This document shows, piece after piece, positions 9,217 through 16,517 of a stretch of DNA of 64,000 bases. The DNA comes from Enterococcus sp. DIV1094 (lineage in GTDB: Bacteria > Bacillota > Bacilli > Lactobacillales > Enterococcaceae): NCBI RefSeq assembly GCF_017316305.2, contig NZ_CP147250.1:496001-560000 (forward strand). Reading direction: 5' to 3'. Numbering within the stretch: the stretch's first letter is position 1; every line of letters starts with the position of its first letter. A program made the position numbers and the translations under genes. Below the pieces are notes generated by a model. It did no database searches. It saw only the letters and a list, made by a program, of their open reading frames with translations, and was not told where the DNA came from.

Positions 9217-9927
9217 TTATTTTAATGATTTTGCTGCAGCTTCATCTAAAATCACTGTGATATTTGGATGAGTCATCAAAATGGATGCAGGGATTTTCTC
9301 TGTTACCGGTCCTTCAATGACTTGTTTAATGATTTCTGCTTTATGTTCCCCATTAACGATCAACACTAGATGTTTCGCTGCCATGACCGTCTTTGGTCCA
9401 AATGTCACGAAGTAATCCCCAGGTTCTTCTCCCAGATGTTCTTGCAACGATTCGTACATCTGATCTCCAGGAATGACTGGAATACTGTATGTTTCCTTGC
9501 TAAAATCCGTGTATCCTGGCATATTCCCGCAAAAATGACCATCCTCACCAAGCCCCATCAAAACTAAATCCAAGCCACCTACTTGAGCAATTTTTTTGTC
9601 AATCTCCTGATAATTCTCAATAGTCAGTTCGTGAATATTCTCAGGAGCGACTCCGATAGGCTCATAAAGAGCTTTTTTTAGTCCTGACATAGTCAAACCA
9701 TACTGCTTATCCTTCAGCGCCACTTCATCAAAATTATAATAATGGATCATAGATGTATCCATCTGTAATTTACTAAGCTTATCAACCAAAATCTCATAAG
9801 CCATCTTAGGCGAATTTCCTGTTGTCAAAGACAAGTTCACTCTTCTATGCTTCAACATCTTCTCTAAGACGATCCCTGCTGTTACTTCACTAAGTGTTTC
9901 ATAATCTTTTGCAATCACTAAATCCAT
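9217..9927 (-). CDS. Glucosamine-6-phosphate deaminase/isomerase family protein
   Basis: A 236-residue member of the NagB/6-phosphogluconolactonase superfamily, which deaminates and isomerises glucosamine-6-phosphate to fructose-6-phosphate, linking aminosugar use to glycolysis. Visible family motifs are LTTGNSPKMAYEIL (phosphate-binding loop), YYNFDEV with the catalytic Asp, and LMGLGEDGHFCGNMPG. I chose ATG 9927, which has AAAGGAAG upstream; an in-frame TTG at 9948 lies inside that ribosome binding site. It could be a NagB paralogue with another phosphosugar substrate, as several such genes occur beside RpiR regulators. Confidence 0.8.
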   Translation of the reverse strand: MDLVIAKDYETLSEVTAGIVLEKMLKHRRVNLSLTTGNSPKMAYEILVDKLSKLQMDTSMIHYYNFDEVALKDKQYGLTMSGLKKALYEPIGVAPENIHELTIENYQEIDKKIAQVGGLDLVLMGLGEDGHFCGNMPGYTDFSKETYSIPVIPGDQMYESLQEHLGEEPGDYFVTFGPKTVMAAKHLVLIVNGEHKAEIIKQVIEGPVTEKIPASILMTHPNITVILDEAAAKSLK

Positions 9928-9948
9928 TGCTGTCACACTTCCTTTCAA

Positions 9949-10245
9949 TCAATCATTTAGTTAAAGTTTAACAGTGTGAGGGCGTTTTTGGTAGCGTTTT
10001 CTTATTTTAGTAGGGATTTTCTTGGAAAAATATAATAACATCCCATAAAAATAATAATCAATACTTATGTGATCGTGTACTATTATATGGCAAAGATCTC
10101 AAACTATGACCACATCAACCAAAGAAAACTAGTAGCTTTTTATTACGACTATGAGTCTTAATTATTTAGAGAATAATGGTTATATCAAATTACGTAATCG
10201 CTATCCATTTTTTGTTTCTATTCTGTTGTATATGTAGTAAACTAA
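9949..10245. other. Intergenic region, host/accessory boundary
   Basis: No gene is visible. A degenerate cre-like sequence at 9989-10002 (two mismatches to consensus in the minus orientation) lies upstream of the NagB-family gene. The rest is AT-rich and unstructured. Confidence 0.35.
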
Positions 10246-11223
10246 TCAAATTTTTTCTATAAATATATTTGGATCTAAATTTGTTTCTGAAATAATCAAG
10301 TCATAGTCTTCTGGATAAATTTTTAGATGGTTGTTCAGAGCTACGTAGATTCCTGCCCTTAGCTGGTTCATAGCTACCTGATTATCAAACCAAGTTAGTG
10401 ATTGGTATAGCGTTCCCAAACAAGACTGTCCTTTTCCATTTCTATAATCTGCCTCCGTAACGTTCGCTCTTAAATGAAAATTTCTATTGAATCTGATTGA
10501 AGATTTTATCGAACGATAGTTATACATACGACCTCCATGGGCAGCACGATTTCTATAACTATGACACAAGAATATCATATCAGTAAACATACTAACTTCT
10601 TCGTTTGTTACCATTTCTTTAGGTATTCCTAGCATCATAGATACAATCTCAGCTTTATTTTTAGGCTTTTGTAATTTGTAGAAATTCACTAAATTACCAA
10701 AAGAACTCCCTTTTAACATAATCCATGGTGGAACATTCTGATGAGACTCCCGATAATGTTTCATTGGTTCAATATCATCATTGATTATCTTGTGGAATTT
10801 GGTAATTAACTGATCGATTTTAGCTCCTTTTCCATTTTTATTTTTCTTTCCAGATGCATAATGTCTACGACTTAAATAGATTTTATCATCCTCACTAATA
10901 TTCTTACTAATTACATATGCTGTTACAGCTCTCATAAACATCTCTATGTCACAAGTAGCATCAATTACAGCTGAAATCAATGTCTTGTCCATTACAAATA
11001 GTGAGTAAATATGATCAAATGTACTATTTTTGATAAATTTTTCTTCTTCAGTTTTTAGTACAGGCTTCTCTAACAAAAAATCTTTATAGCCATTTATTAT
11101 TTCATAGTACCCATAAAAAGATAATTGCTTTTTTGCAGAATCTTCATCTGAAAACAAAAGTCCCCTCGATTTCAAAATCTCTAGTTGTTCATCTAATGTT
11201 TTGAATGACTTCATGGAATTCAC
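10246..11223 (-). CDS. Abi_2 (AbiD/AbiF-type) abortive infection protein
   Basis: A 325-residue protein of the Abi_2 family (PF07751), known from lactococcal AbiD/AbiF phage-resistance systems that stop growth of infected cells. The N-terminus carries the family signature (SFYGYYEIINGYKDFL, 35-50). Near residue 224 the motif RNRAAH has the R-x4-H spacing of HEPN ribonucleases, suggesting RNA cleavage. It lies outside the prophage, between the host NagB gene and attL. A compact promoter and a structured RNA precede it with only 12-16 bases between terminator-like hairpin and start codon, the organisation described for AbiF and its RNA partner. Its low GC content suggests horizontal acquisition. 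Confidence 0.85.
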   Translation of the reverse strand: MNSMKSFKTLDEQLEILKSRGLLFSDEDSAKKQLSFYGYYEIINGYKDFLLEKPVLKTEEEKFIKNSTFDHIYSLFVMDKTLISAVIDATCDIEMFMRAVTAYVISKNISEDDKIYLSRRHYASGKKNKNGKGAKIDQLITKFHKIINDDIEPMKHYRESHQNVPPWIMLKGSSFGNLVNFYKLQKPKNKAEIVSMMLGIPKEMVTNEEVSMFTDMIFLCHSYRNRAAHGGRMYNYRSIKSSIRFNRNFHLRANVTEADYRNGKGQSCLGTLYQSLTWFDNQVAMNQLRAGIYVALNNHLKIYPEDYDLIISETNLDPNIFIEKI

Positions 11224-11234
11224 CTTCTTTTATA

Positions 11235-11304
11235 TCACAAAAGAGTCTATCAAATAAATGACAGACTCTTTCGGTTAGCCGCACAGCAGCTCTTCTTTAT
11301 GATT
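11235..11304 (-). ncRNA. Candidate AbiF-associated small RNA
   Basis: Transcription from the promoter at 11311-11339 would make a short RNA with two hairpins: GCTGC/GCGGC (11278-11290, loop of three) and a terminator-like stem AAAGAGTCT/AGACTCTTT (11240-11271) followed by four T. The Abi_2 start codon follows directly. Conserved structured RNAs upstream of abiF genes are known (abiF RNA motif), and this element has the expected position and size. Read-through of the hairpin would express the protein; the free RNA may be its antitoxin or cofactor. Assignment to the published motif needs a covariance search. Confidence 0.6.
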
Positions 11305-11310
11305 ACCTAA

Positions 11311-11339
11311 ATTTTATCACTTAAAAAAACTACTTTCAA
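11311..11339 (-). promoter_or_regulatory. Promoter of the Abi RNA/protein module
   Basis: Leftward -35 TTGAAA (11334-11339) and -10 TAAAAT (11311-11316) with 17-bp spacing. Confidence 0.7.
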
Positions 11340-11378
11340 TATATTATCGTTCATTTATAATTTTATTTAAATTGCAAA

Positions 11379-11428
11379 AACACCGTCAACAAATTAACAT
11401 AATTACTGATATAACAGTGTTTTTTTAG
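11379..11428. terminator. Imperfect bidirectional terminator
   Basis: AAAAACACCGT...ACAGTGTTTTTTT forms an imperfect stem flanked by A- and T-runs, directly upstream of the Abi promoter. It probably insulates that module from upstream transcription. Confidence 0.5.
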
Positions 11429-11593
11429 TGTAACAATTCCAGTAAATAGATACTTCCTTATGTTTTAGTATCCAAGCAAATCTATATAAAAAAACAGGAA
11501 CTGACCTTATTGTATGAACATCTATGTATAAGTCAGAAAATATTTCAACTCATTTTTTGGCACTTTCTTCCCTATTATTAAATACAATAAAAA

Positions 11594-11770
11594 CTACAAA
11601 GGGGGGATTTTATCATATACCATATAGAAATTAACGCCAGTAACTTGAAATAATCTCCTCTCCTTCTCTATTCCAAGTGAATCTAAGGTTGATTCGTTAA
11701 GGAATAAATTGCTTAAAATAGGAGTAACATAATTATAATCCTTATTCCAGTGGATCCAATCACTACGCAT
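11594..11770 (-). pseudogene. Short coding remnant of unknown family
   Basis: A 58-residue open frame begins MRSDWIHWNKDYNYVTPILS and has a protein-like composition, but no ribosome binding site is seen. The reading frame upstream is closed by a stop after a few codons that still look protein-like. Flanking DNA (11800-12000) contains further short protein-like stretches in shifted frames. I interpret it as the tail of a decayed gene left beside the tRNA integration site. A genuine small gene is possible but less likely. Confidence 0.35.
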
Positions 11771-12025
11771 TCTTTTTTTGAAAATCCCGATCGAATGAAG
11801 CTAGAAATAGTAGCAAAAATCTAATAATTTATTGGGTTATTCATGGTTCTATCTATTCAAAGTATTTTTATAAATCCTAATCAAATGTATTCAAACTAGC
11901 TACAATGGATTGAAACAATGGTATATAAATTACGAGCTTATTCTTAGAAATCAAACACTAATTGAAGATTATTTGATTCACTTCATTTAACTTATCTCTG
12001 ACCACAAACCGAAAAAAAGCAAAAA
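11771..12025. other. Non-coding accretion zone beside attL
   Basis: No intact gene. Short open stretches in several frames suggest eroded coding DNA. The region ends at the original host terminator of the tRNA gene. Confidence 0.35.
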
Positions 12026-12072
12026 AAACGCCGTCAACATCTCGGTGTAAACCTTGATATGACGGCGTTTAT
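12026..12072 (-). terminator. Original host terminator of the tRNA-Thr gene
   Basis: AAAACGCCGTCA pairs with TGACGGCGTTT across a loop containing ACATCTCGG. It is adjacent to attL, so before integration it lay directly 3' of the tRNA. A diverged copy with the same loop sequence is found beside attR, carried by the phage. Confidence 0.75.
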
Positions 12073-12076
12073 CTAG

Positions 12077-12121
12077 TATGCCAGCTATAGGGATCGAACC
12101 TACGACCTACGCGTTACGAGT
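12077..12121. repeat. attL: attL core (45 bp)
   Basis: This 45-bp sequence is identical to 62168-62212 and matches the 3' part of the tRNA-Thr gene, from the anticodon loop to the 3' end. Similarity stops abruptly at 12121. It is the left junction of the prophage. Confidence 0.95.
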
Positions 12122-12202
12122 TAGATAAAATGATTATTTTATAATTGATAATATTGATATAGCGCAATTAGTAAACATGATATTTATAGGGTTTATCTAA
12201 CT
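12119..12202. repeat. Inverted repeat next to attL
   Basis: AGTTAGATAAA (12119-12129) recurs as its perfect reverse complement TTTATCTAACT at 12192-12202. The first arm overlaps the end of the att core, so it may help recombination-complex assembly or be a DNA hairpin. Confidence 0.6.
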
Positions 12203-12214
12203 TTATACAGAGTA

Positions 12215-12235
12215 TGCCCACATCTCTGCCCATGA
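12215..12235 (+). promoter_or_regulatory. Integrase arm-type site, left end
   Basis: TGCCCACATCTCTGCCCATG contains two TGCCCAY repeats 12 bp apart. A nearly identical 21-bp sequence in the same orientation lies at 62079-62099 near attR. Paired direct repeats flanking attP are the usual arm-type binding sites of tyrosine integrases. Confidence 0.7.
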
Positions 12236-12310
12236 TAATCTAATTACCCTTGTTATTTATGCTTCACAAAACGAACGTAAGTTTGTATAATTCGAACAAG
12301 GGGGAGAGAA

Positions 12311-12616
12311 ATGATAATCCATAAAAATGTAATGCTCTGGTTCTTTCATGATCCAAAGAAAAAATTCGAAAAAGAACTATATAAATACTGGAATTCCGAA
12401 ATTGATTTCAAACTTGTAGAAAATAAGCTGTTAATCCACTTATACGAATCAAATAAAAACTATTTTATGCTACCTGCTTCTAAGACGAAAAATAATATGA
12501 AAGTATATTTTTTATTCGATATTGTCACAGATGTTCCTAATACAAGATTGCAGCATCGAAGGTATGATTTTAAGAAACGTTTGTTTATAAATCCTGGGCA
12601 GGTTGATTTGGCATGA
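12311..12616 (+). CDS. Hypothetical protein next to attL
   Basis: A 101-residue protein with a strong ribosome binding site (GGGGGAGAG). It is rich in aromatic and basic residues (for example the stretch NYFMLPASKTKNN) with no signal peptide or membrane segment, and I do not recognise the family. It is the outermost gene of the prophage on this side and is transcribed away from attL. Confidence 0.55.
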   Translation: MIIHKNVMLWFFHDPKKKFEKELYKYWNSEIDFKLVENKLLIHLYESNKNYFMLPASKTKNNMKVYFLFDIVTDVPNTRLQHRRYDFKKRLFINPGQVDLA

Positions 12617-13083
12617 GTAGCTGCCTGTTCGATTAAAAAAACACCCACTCGAAAAGAGCAGGCTAACTTAGGATAAAGAATGTTCTGAATGTGGATACTT
12701 AAACTTTACTATCATTTTAAATATGTTCGTTTATGTACCCCGCTCCAATGAGCAGGATGTAAAAAATGTTGTTAGGGTGATAAAATAACATTACTATCAT
12801 TTTATTTATTATTCAACAGTTTTGGTTTTCAGTAGTTGTATCTATTTTTTAAAAGCAATCACTCTGAAAAGTAGCTGTCCTATTAAAAACCAAGACCTTC
12901 GAAATAAGTAAATTGTCTTAAGCTATAACAATTCTAGTGACTCTCAAATGAAGCTTTCCAATCATACAGACCTTTTTATCTTTTAATTACTTACGAAAAT
13001 GTAATGAATAAATCGGACAAAAAAATGGTTTGAAAAAAATTTTTTATAGATAATTAAATGTATCAAAACTAGGAGGTATTTAT
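12617..13083. other. Intergenic region with degenerate hairpin repeats
   Basis: No gene of useful length. Hairpins at 12644-12663 (CCCACTC/GAGCAGG, imperfect) and 12740-12756 (CCGCTC/GAGCAGG) resemble the hairpin elements at 16066, 16301 and 17690. The sequence ACTATCATTTTA occurs twice (about 12708 and 12795) and again in altered form near 16370. The promoter of the next gene should lie near 13020-13060. Confidence 0.45.
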
Positions 13084-13458
13084 ATGCCAATACTCAAATC
13101 TGCTAATCCTTTAAAAACAATCTCTTTATTACTAATCGGTGCTCTTGGCACAGCTATATCGGTATTGCACATCACTTGTATCTATATCTTTCATATGGGT
13201 GTTGCAGATCCGAACATCCCTCTGTTTGGATTTTTTGAAAAATTTGCTTCTGCTACTTCATCTATCCTTCACATTTCTTCCGACAATCTTTATTTATCAT
13301 CTCTCTCGTTATTTATCATTTTTTCAATTATTGGATTATTTTTCAATATCTTCACTAATAATAATAAATTGATTTCCATTTGGATTTTAGGAATAAATTT
13401 ACTTTTTTCTCTCCCTACACTCTTTTATTTCTTCGTTGCATGGGGGATGAATCAGTAA
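13084..13458 (+). CDS. Small membrane protein, upstream of D-serine ammonia-lyase
   Basis: A 124-residue protein with three to four hydrophobic segments (about 13-36, 48-60, 70-88, 97-120) and a consensus ribosome binding site (AGGAGG). It is related in layout and in the motif G(V/I)xxPxxP to the protein at 15585-15953. It lies 47 bp upstream of the D-serine ammonia-lyase and is probably co-transcribed. It could be a transporter subunit or an exclusion protein; no family is recognised. Confidence 0.6.
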   Translation: MPILKSANPLKTISLLLIGALGTAISVLHITCIYIFHMGVADPNIPLFGFFEKFASATSSILHISSDNLYLSSLSLFIIFSIIGLFFNIFTNNNKLISIWILGINLLFSLPTLFYFFVAWGMNQ

Positions 13459-13505
13459 TTCTTCCATTGTATGCACAAATTAAGAAATAGAAAGAGGGTT
13501 CAAAA

Positions 13506-14798
13506 ATGACTAATAAAATAGATCGTTTATTAAGAGCATTGCAATCATATCAAGAAGTTTGCTGGATAAATCCAAATTTTGGAGAAAGAAAAACTTCATG
13601 TTTTACCATAAATGATGTGATAGACGCTTCTAAACGGCTACAAAGGTTTGCTCCATACATTGCTAAAGTTTTTCCTGAGACTAAAGCTACTGGTGGTATC
13701 ATCGAGTCAGAATTAGTTGAGATTCCTAACATGTTGGATAAAATAAAAGAAAAAGAACACTTCGAAACAAACAGTAAACTATATTTTAAATGTGACAATA
13801 ATCTCCCTGTATCTGGTTCAATTAAAGCCAGAGGTGGAATCTATGAAGTTTTGACGTTTGCTGAAAAAGTTGCGCTGGATTCTGGAAAACTAACAATTGA
13901 TAGTAATTATGCTATTCTAGCAAATGATGAATTCAAAAATATTTTTTCTAATTATTCAATCATTGTGGGTTCTACAGGGAATTTAGGACTTAGTGTCGGA
14001 ATCATGGGAGCAAAGTTAGGGTTTCAGACGACTGTCCACATGTCTAATGAAGCAAAAAGCTGGAAAAAGCGTTTGTTGAGAGAAATGGGTGTTGTTGTCA
14101 AAGAGTACGAAGGTAATTTTAGCAAAGCTGTAGCTTTAGGGCGAGCAGAAACAGTAAAGAAACCCAACAGTTATTTCATCGATGATGAAGCTTCAAAAGA
14201 TTTATTTCTAGGATACTCTGTAGCTGCACTAAGACTACAAACTCAATTAAAAGAAAAAAATATTGAAGTCTCCGAAGATCATCCTCTATATGTCCATCTT
14301 CCTTGTGGTGTAGGTGGTAGTCCAGGTGGAATTGCCTTTGGATTGTCCTGCATTTTTGGTGATGCTGTAAAAATATTTTTTGTAGAGCCTACTCACGCTC
14401 CATCCATGTTACTTGGCCTGTATACAGGATTACACGACAACATTTCAGTGCAAGATATTGCAATCGATGGTAAGACAGCTGCTGATGGATTAGCCGTCGG
14501 CCGCCCATCGCGTTTAGTCGGCAAAATCATAGAACCGATTTTATATGCTACTTCGACTGTTCAAGATGAAAGATTATATCAATATTTAACATTGCTTGCG
14601 GATAGTGAAAACATCTATGTGGAACCTTCATCCACTGCTGGGATTGCATCATTTGTGAATATAAATCGAGCATTCGCATCGAAAAAACCTTGGATAAACT
14701 CTGGCACACACATAATTTGGGGAACGGGTGGTAATATGGTCCCAGAAGAAGAAATGGCTCAATATTACAAAAAAGGATTGTCTTTACTTAATTTCTAA
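13506..14798 (+). CDS. dsdA: D-serine ammonia-lyase
   Basis: A 430-residue fold-type II PLP enzyme that deaminates D-serine to pyruvate and ammonia, in the cytoplasm. The PLP lysine is K107 in SGSIKARGG, a second conserved block GSTGNLGLSVG follows near 156, and the glycine-rich phosphate cup is CGVGGSPGG near 268. The length is that of E. coli DsdA (about 440). The ribosome binding site is GAGG. The gene is prophage cargo, lying between the lysin and attL without a DsdC regulator or DsdX transporter. In the lysogen it would give a fitness function: D-serine detoxification or use as carbon/nitrogen source, or control of D-serine in cell-wall precursors (inference). Confidence 0.9.
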   Translation: MTNKIDRLLRALQSYQEVCWINPNFGERKTSCFTINDVIDASKRLQRFAPYIAKVFPETKATGGIIESELVEIPNMLDKIKEKEHFETNSKLYFKCDNNLPVSGSIKARGGIYEVLTFAEKVALDSGKLTIDSNYAILANDEFKNIFSNYSIIVGSTGNLGLSVGIMGAKLGFQTTVHMSNEAKSWKKRLLREMGVVVKEYEGNFSKAVALGRAETVKKPNSYFIDDEASKDLFLGYSVAALRLQTQLKEKNIEVSEDHPLYVHLPCGVGGSPGGIAFGLSCIFGDAVKIFFVEPTHAPSMLLGLYTGLHDNISVQDIAIDGKTAADGLAVGRPSRLVGKIIEPILYATSTVQDERLYQYLTLLADSENIYVEPSSTAGIASFVNINRAFASKKPWINSGTHIIWGTGGNMVPEEEMAQYYKKGLSLLNF

Positions 14799-14843
14799 TT
14801 ATGTAACAATAACAGCAAGTTCAAGTCATTAATCTCGCTAAAA

Positions 14844-14890
14844 GAACATCGATAACAAAAATACTCAGTTATCGATGTTCTTTTTTTTTT
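14844..14890 (+). terminator. Terminator of dsdA
   Basis: A perfect 13-bp stem GAACATCGATAAC (14844-14856) with 14868-14880 is followed by ten T. Confidence 0.95.
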
Positions 14891-14925
14891 GGCAATGCTG
14901 GGTTACTAGATCATCGCAGGCTAAT

Positions 14926-15258
14926 CTAGCTTACATTTGCTAGATTATTATGATTTGATTCTTTGTTCGTAATATTTGGTTTTTTTCTATTTTGAGAATT
15001 GCTTTCATTTTTGGGTTTTACTTTTTGGCTCTTCTTTTCTTTACTATCACTCGACTGTTTATTTTCCTGTTCATTTCTCTTGTTATTAGATTTTTCTTTT
15101 TTCTTAGTACCATTTGTGTCACTACTTTGTTTTTTTCTAGGGATCTGTTGTGATTGCTTTGGCGAATGGCTCTTTGGCTTTTCTGACACTTTAGGACCAC
15201 ACGCTGCAAAACTAACTGTCGCTAAAATTCCTAAACATGCTAATAAAAATTTCTTCAT
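14926..15258 (-). CDS. Low-complexity lysine-rich lipoprotein
   Basis: From ATG 15258 (AGGAGTGG upstream) the product is 110 residues: a signal peptide (MKKFLLACLGILATV), a lipobox at FAAC, and a tail built almost only of Lys, Ser, Asn, Gln and Glu. The tail is strongly charged and predicted disordered, so a cell-surface or wall-spanning tether is more plausible than an enzyme. An in-frame upstream start at 15291 would add residues before the signal peptide and lacks a ribosome binding site. It is convergent with dsdA. A role in superinfection exclusion is possible but unsupported. Confidence 0.6.
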   Translation of the reverse strand: MKKFLLACLGILATVSFAACGPKVSEKPKSHSPKQSQQIPRKKQSSDTNGTKKKEKSNNKRNEQENKQSSDSKEKKSQKVKPKNESNSQNRKKPNITNKESNHNNLANVS

Positions 15259-15584
15259 ATTGACCACTCCTATTATTTTTTTTTGGTACACTTAGAGTGT
15301 ATAAAAAAGAATAAATTAAACGATGCCTATTTGCTTAAACCATTAATAAGAAACGCTTACATTACTGTCACATTACTTTTTAAACATCCATAGATATGTT
15401 TAAATAATTAAGAATATTTCTATTTAGCACTTTGCAGAAGTAAACAAATTCATCTCTTTACAAAATATGAACTTTTTATGAAATTTTTTTGTTTTAAACA
15501 GTTTCGCTAAATTTAGTTTTTTTGCTATCCGAAATGATTCATTAGCTCTAAACTTTTATAAAGAAAAATTAGGAGGTTATTGTA
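15259..15584. other. Intergenic region with divergent promoters presumed
   Basis: An AT-rich stretch between the divergent lipoprotein and membrane-protein genes. I see no gene and no strong structure; promoters for both genes must lie here. Confidence 0.4.
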
Positions 15585-15953
15585 TTGAACGCTAATCGAT
15601 TAAATACTTCGTCTACACCGATCATCTTATTTTTTATCAGCGGATTAGGTACACTGTTTTCTTTTTTCAATCTAGCTGATTTTCTAGTTTTTAATGTAGG
15701 AATATTGGAACCATCGATGCCAATACATGTCTATAACTTTTATCATATCTTATCAGTATATGCTGCTAATCTTTTATTTTTTACAGCCAATCAAATATAT
15801 TTGGTTCTAATTGTTCTTACAATCACGCTTCCAGTTGTTATGCTCTTAATAAATATTAAACAAAATAACTTGAAATCAGATTCAATATTTTTACTCCTAT
15901 TAAATCTAATTTTTCACTTCCAATCATTTATCTACTATTTTTTCTTTAAATGA
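15585..15953 (+). CDS. Small membrane protein, related to 13084-13458
   Basis: A 122-residue protein starting with TTG behind a consensus AGGAGG site. It has four hydrophobic segments (about 12-34, 55-65, 68-90, 98-118), the same length and topology as the protein at 13084-13458, and a shared segment (GILEPSMP here, GVADPNIP there), so the two look like diverged paralogues. Function unknown; monocistronic. Confidence 0.6.
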   Translation: MNANRLNTSSTPIILFFISGLGTLFSFFNLADFLVFNVGILEPSMPIHVYNFYHILSVYAANLLFFTANQIYLVLIVLTITLPVVMLLINIKQNNLKSDSIFLLLLNLIFHFQSFIYYFFFK

Positions 15954-16065
15954 ATGGTCAATTTCCGTTGGCAAATGTGAGTGAGAAAGCTAATCCAAAA
16001 TATACGTATAGTCAAATTGACATTATATATTCTGTAAAACTAACTATATTATTATAGAAAAAAGA

Positions 16066-16087
16066 CCTACTTCGCAGAGTAGGCAAT
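16066..16087. repeat. Hairpin element, copy with CCTACT stem
   Basis: CCTACT...AGTAGG flanked by an A-run on the left; in the minus orientation a T6 run follows, so it can act as a terminator. It is a diverged member of the CCCACT hairpin family at 16301 and 17690. Confidence 0.5.
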
Positions 16088-16123
16088 TAAAAAAAACCGT
16101 ATGGTTAGAATTGTATAATTCCT

Positions 16124-16151
16124 TTGTTGTCTAAATTACGTATGTTATAAT
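16124..16151 (+). promoter_or_regulatory. Promoter of a candidate small RNA
   Basis: -35 TTGTTG (16124-16129) and -10 TATAAT (16146-16151) with 16-bp spacing, immediately followed by a long hairpin and no coding sequence. Confidence 0.6.
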
Positions 16152-16156
16152 AAGTA

Positions 16157-16221
16157 AAGAGAGTATCGATATGCACGCTAAAGACTTCCCCAAAAGTTTT
16201 AGCTATCGATACTCTCTTTTC
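16157..16221 (+). ncRNA. Candidate hairpin small RNA
   Basis: The sequence starting 6 bp after the -10 element folds into one long hairpin. A 14-bp perfect stem (16158-16171 with 16204-16217) continues, after a 5-nt bulge, as a second 6-bp stem GCTAAA/TTTAGC (16177-16182 with 16198-16203) closed by a loop of about 15 nt containing CCCC. Four T follow. The RNA would be about 65 nt and contains no open frame. It may be a regulatory RNA of the prophage cargo region, or a terminator with a coincidental promoter. Confidence 0.5.
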
Positions 16222-16291
16222 ATAATCACGCCTACAGTTAGTTTAAGGTTAACCTAATGATAATACAAGCGTTTTGCTAGATTATGAAACA

Positions 16292-16345
16292 TAAAAAAGA
16301 CCCACTCCGAAAAGTGGGCAAATGATAATATCCTAATCAATGGTT
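16292..16345. repeat. CCCACT hairpin repeat, copy A
   Basis: A 50-54 bp direct repeat shared with 17681-17734: an A-run, GACCCACT, a 6-base loop, AGTGGGC, then AAATGAT and a second conserved block around ATCAATGGTT. Hairpin at 16301-16318. In the minus orientation it resembles a terminator (T6). Confidence 0.65.
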
Positions 16346-16440
16346 TCAAGGACACTTTTAGATTACTATGATTTTATTTATTTTTCAAGTCATGTGTTTT
16401 TTTTGTCGCTTGTTCTCGTATAATGGTTAGGTGCCGATTG

Positions 16441-16480
16441 AGGATTTGAGCGAGTTACTACAATCGATTAAAAAACAAAA
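16441..16480 (+). repeat. GAGTTnnTACAAT repeat, copy 1
   Basis: The sequence GCGAGTTACTACAATCGATT has two relatives at about 16944-16967 and 17756-17778. Each could encode a short Glu-Leu-Leu-Gln-x-Ile tail, so they may be remnants of 3' ends of a small-protein gene. Confidence 0.4.
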
Positions 16481-16517
16481 ATCCCCTGTTTAACTAAGGA
16501 CAGGACTTCTAGTATTT

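Noticed and set aside
11379-11428. Third copy of the tRNA-terminator sequence, which might mark another att site
   Set aside because: Only the stem (ACACCGT/ACAGTGT) resembles the tRNA terminators; the shared loop block is missing and no att core lies beside it. An ordinary terminator explains it.
15340-15360. cre-like sequence near GAAACGCTTACA
   Set aside because: Three mismatches to the consensus and no suitable promoter; not reported as a site.
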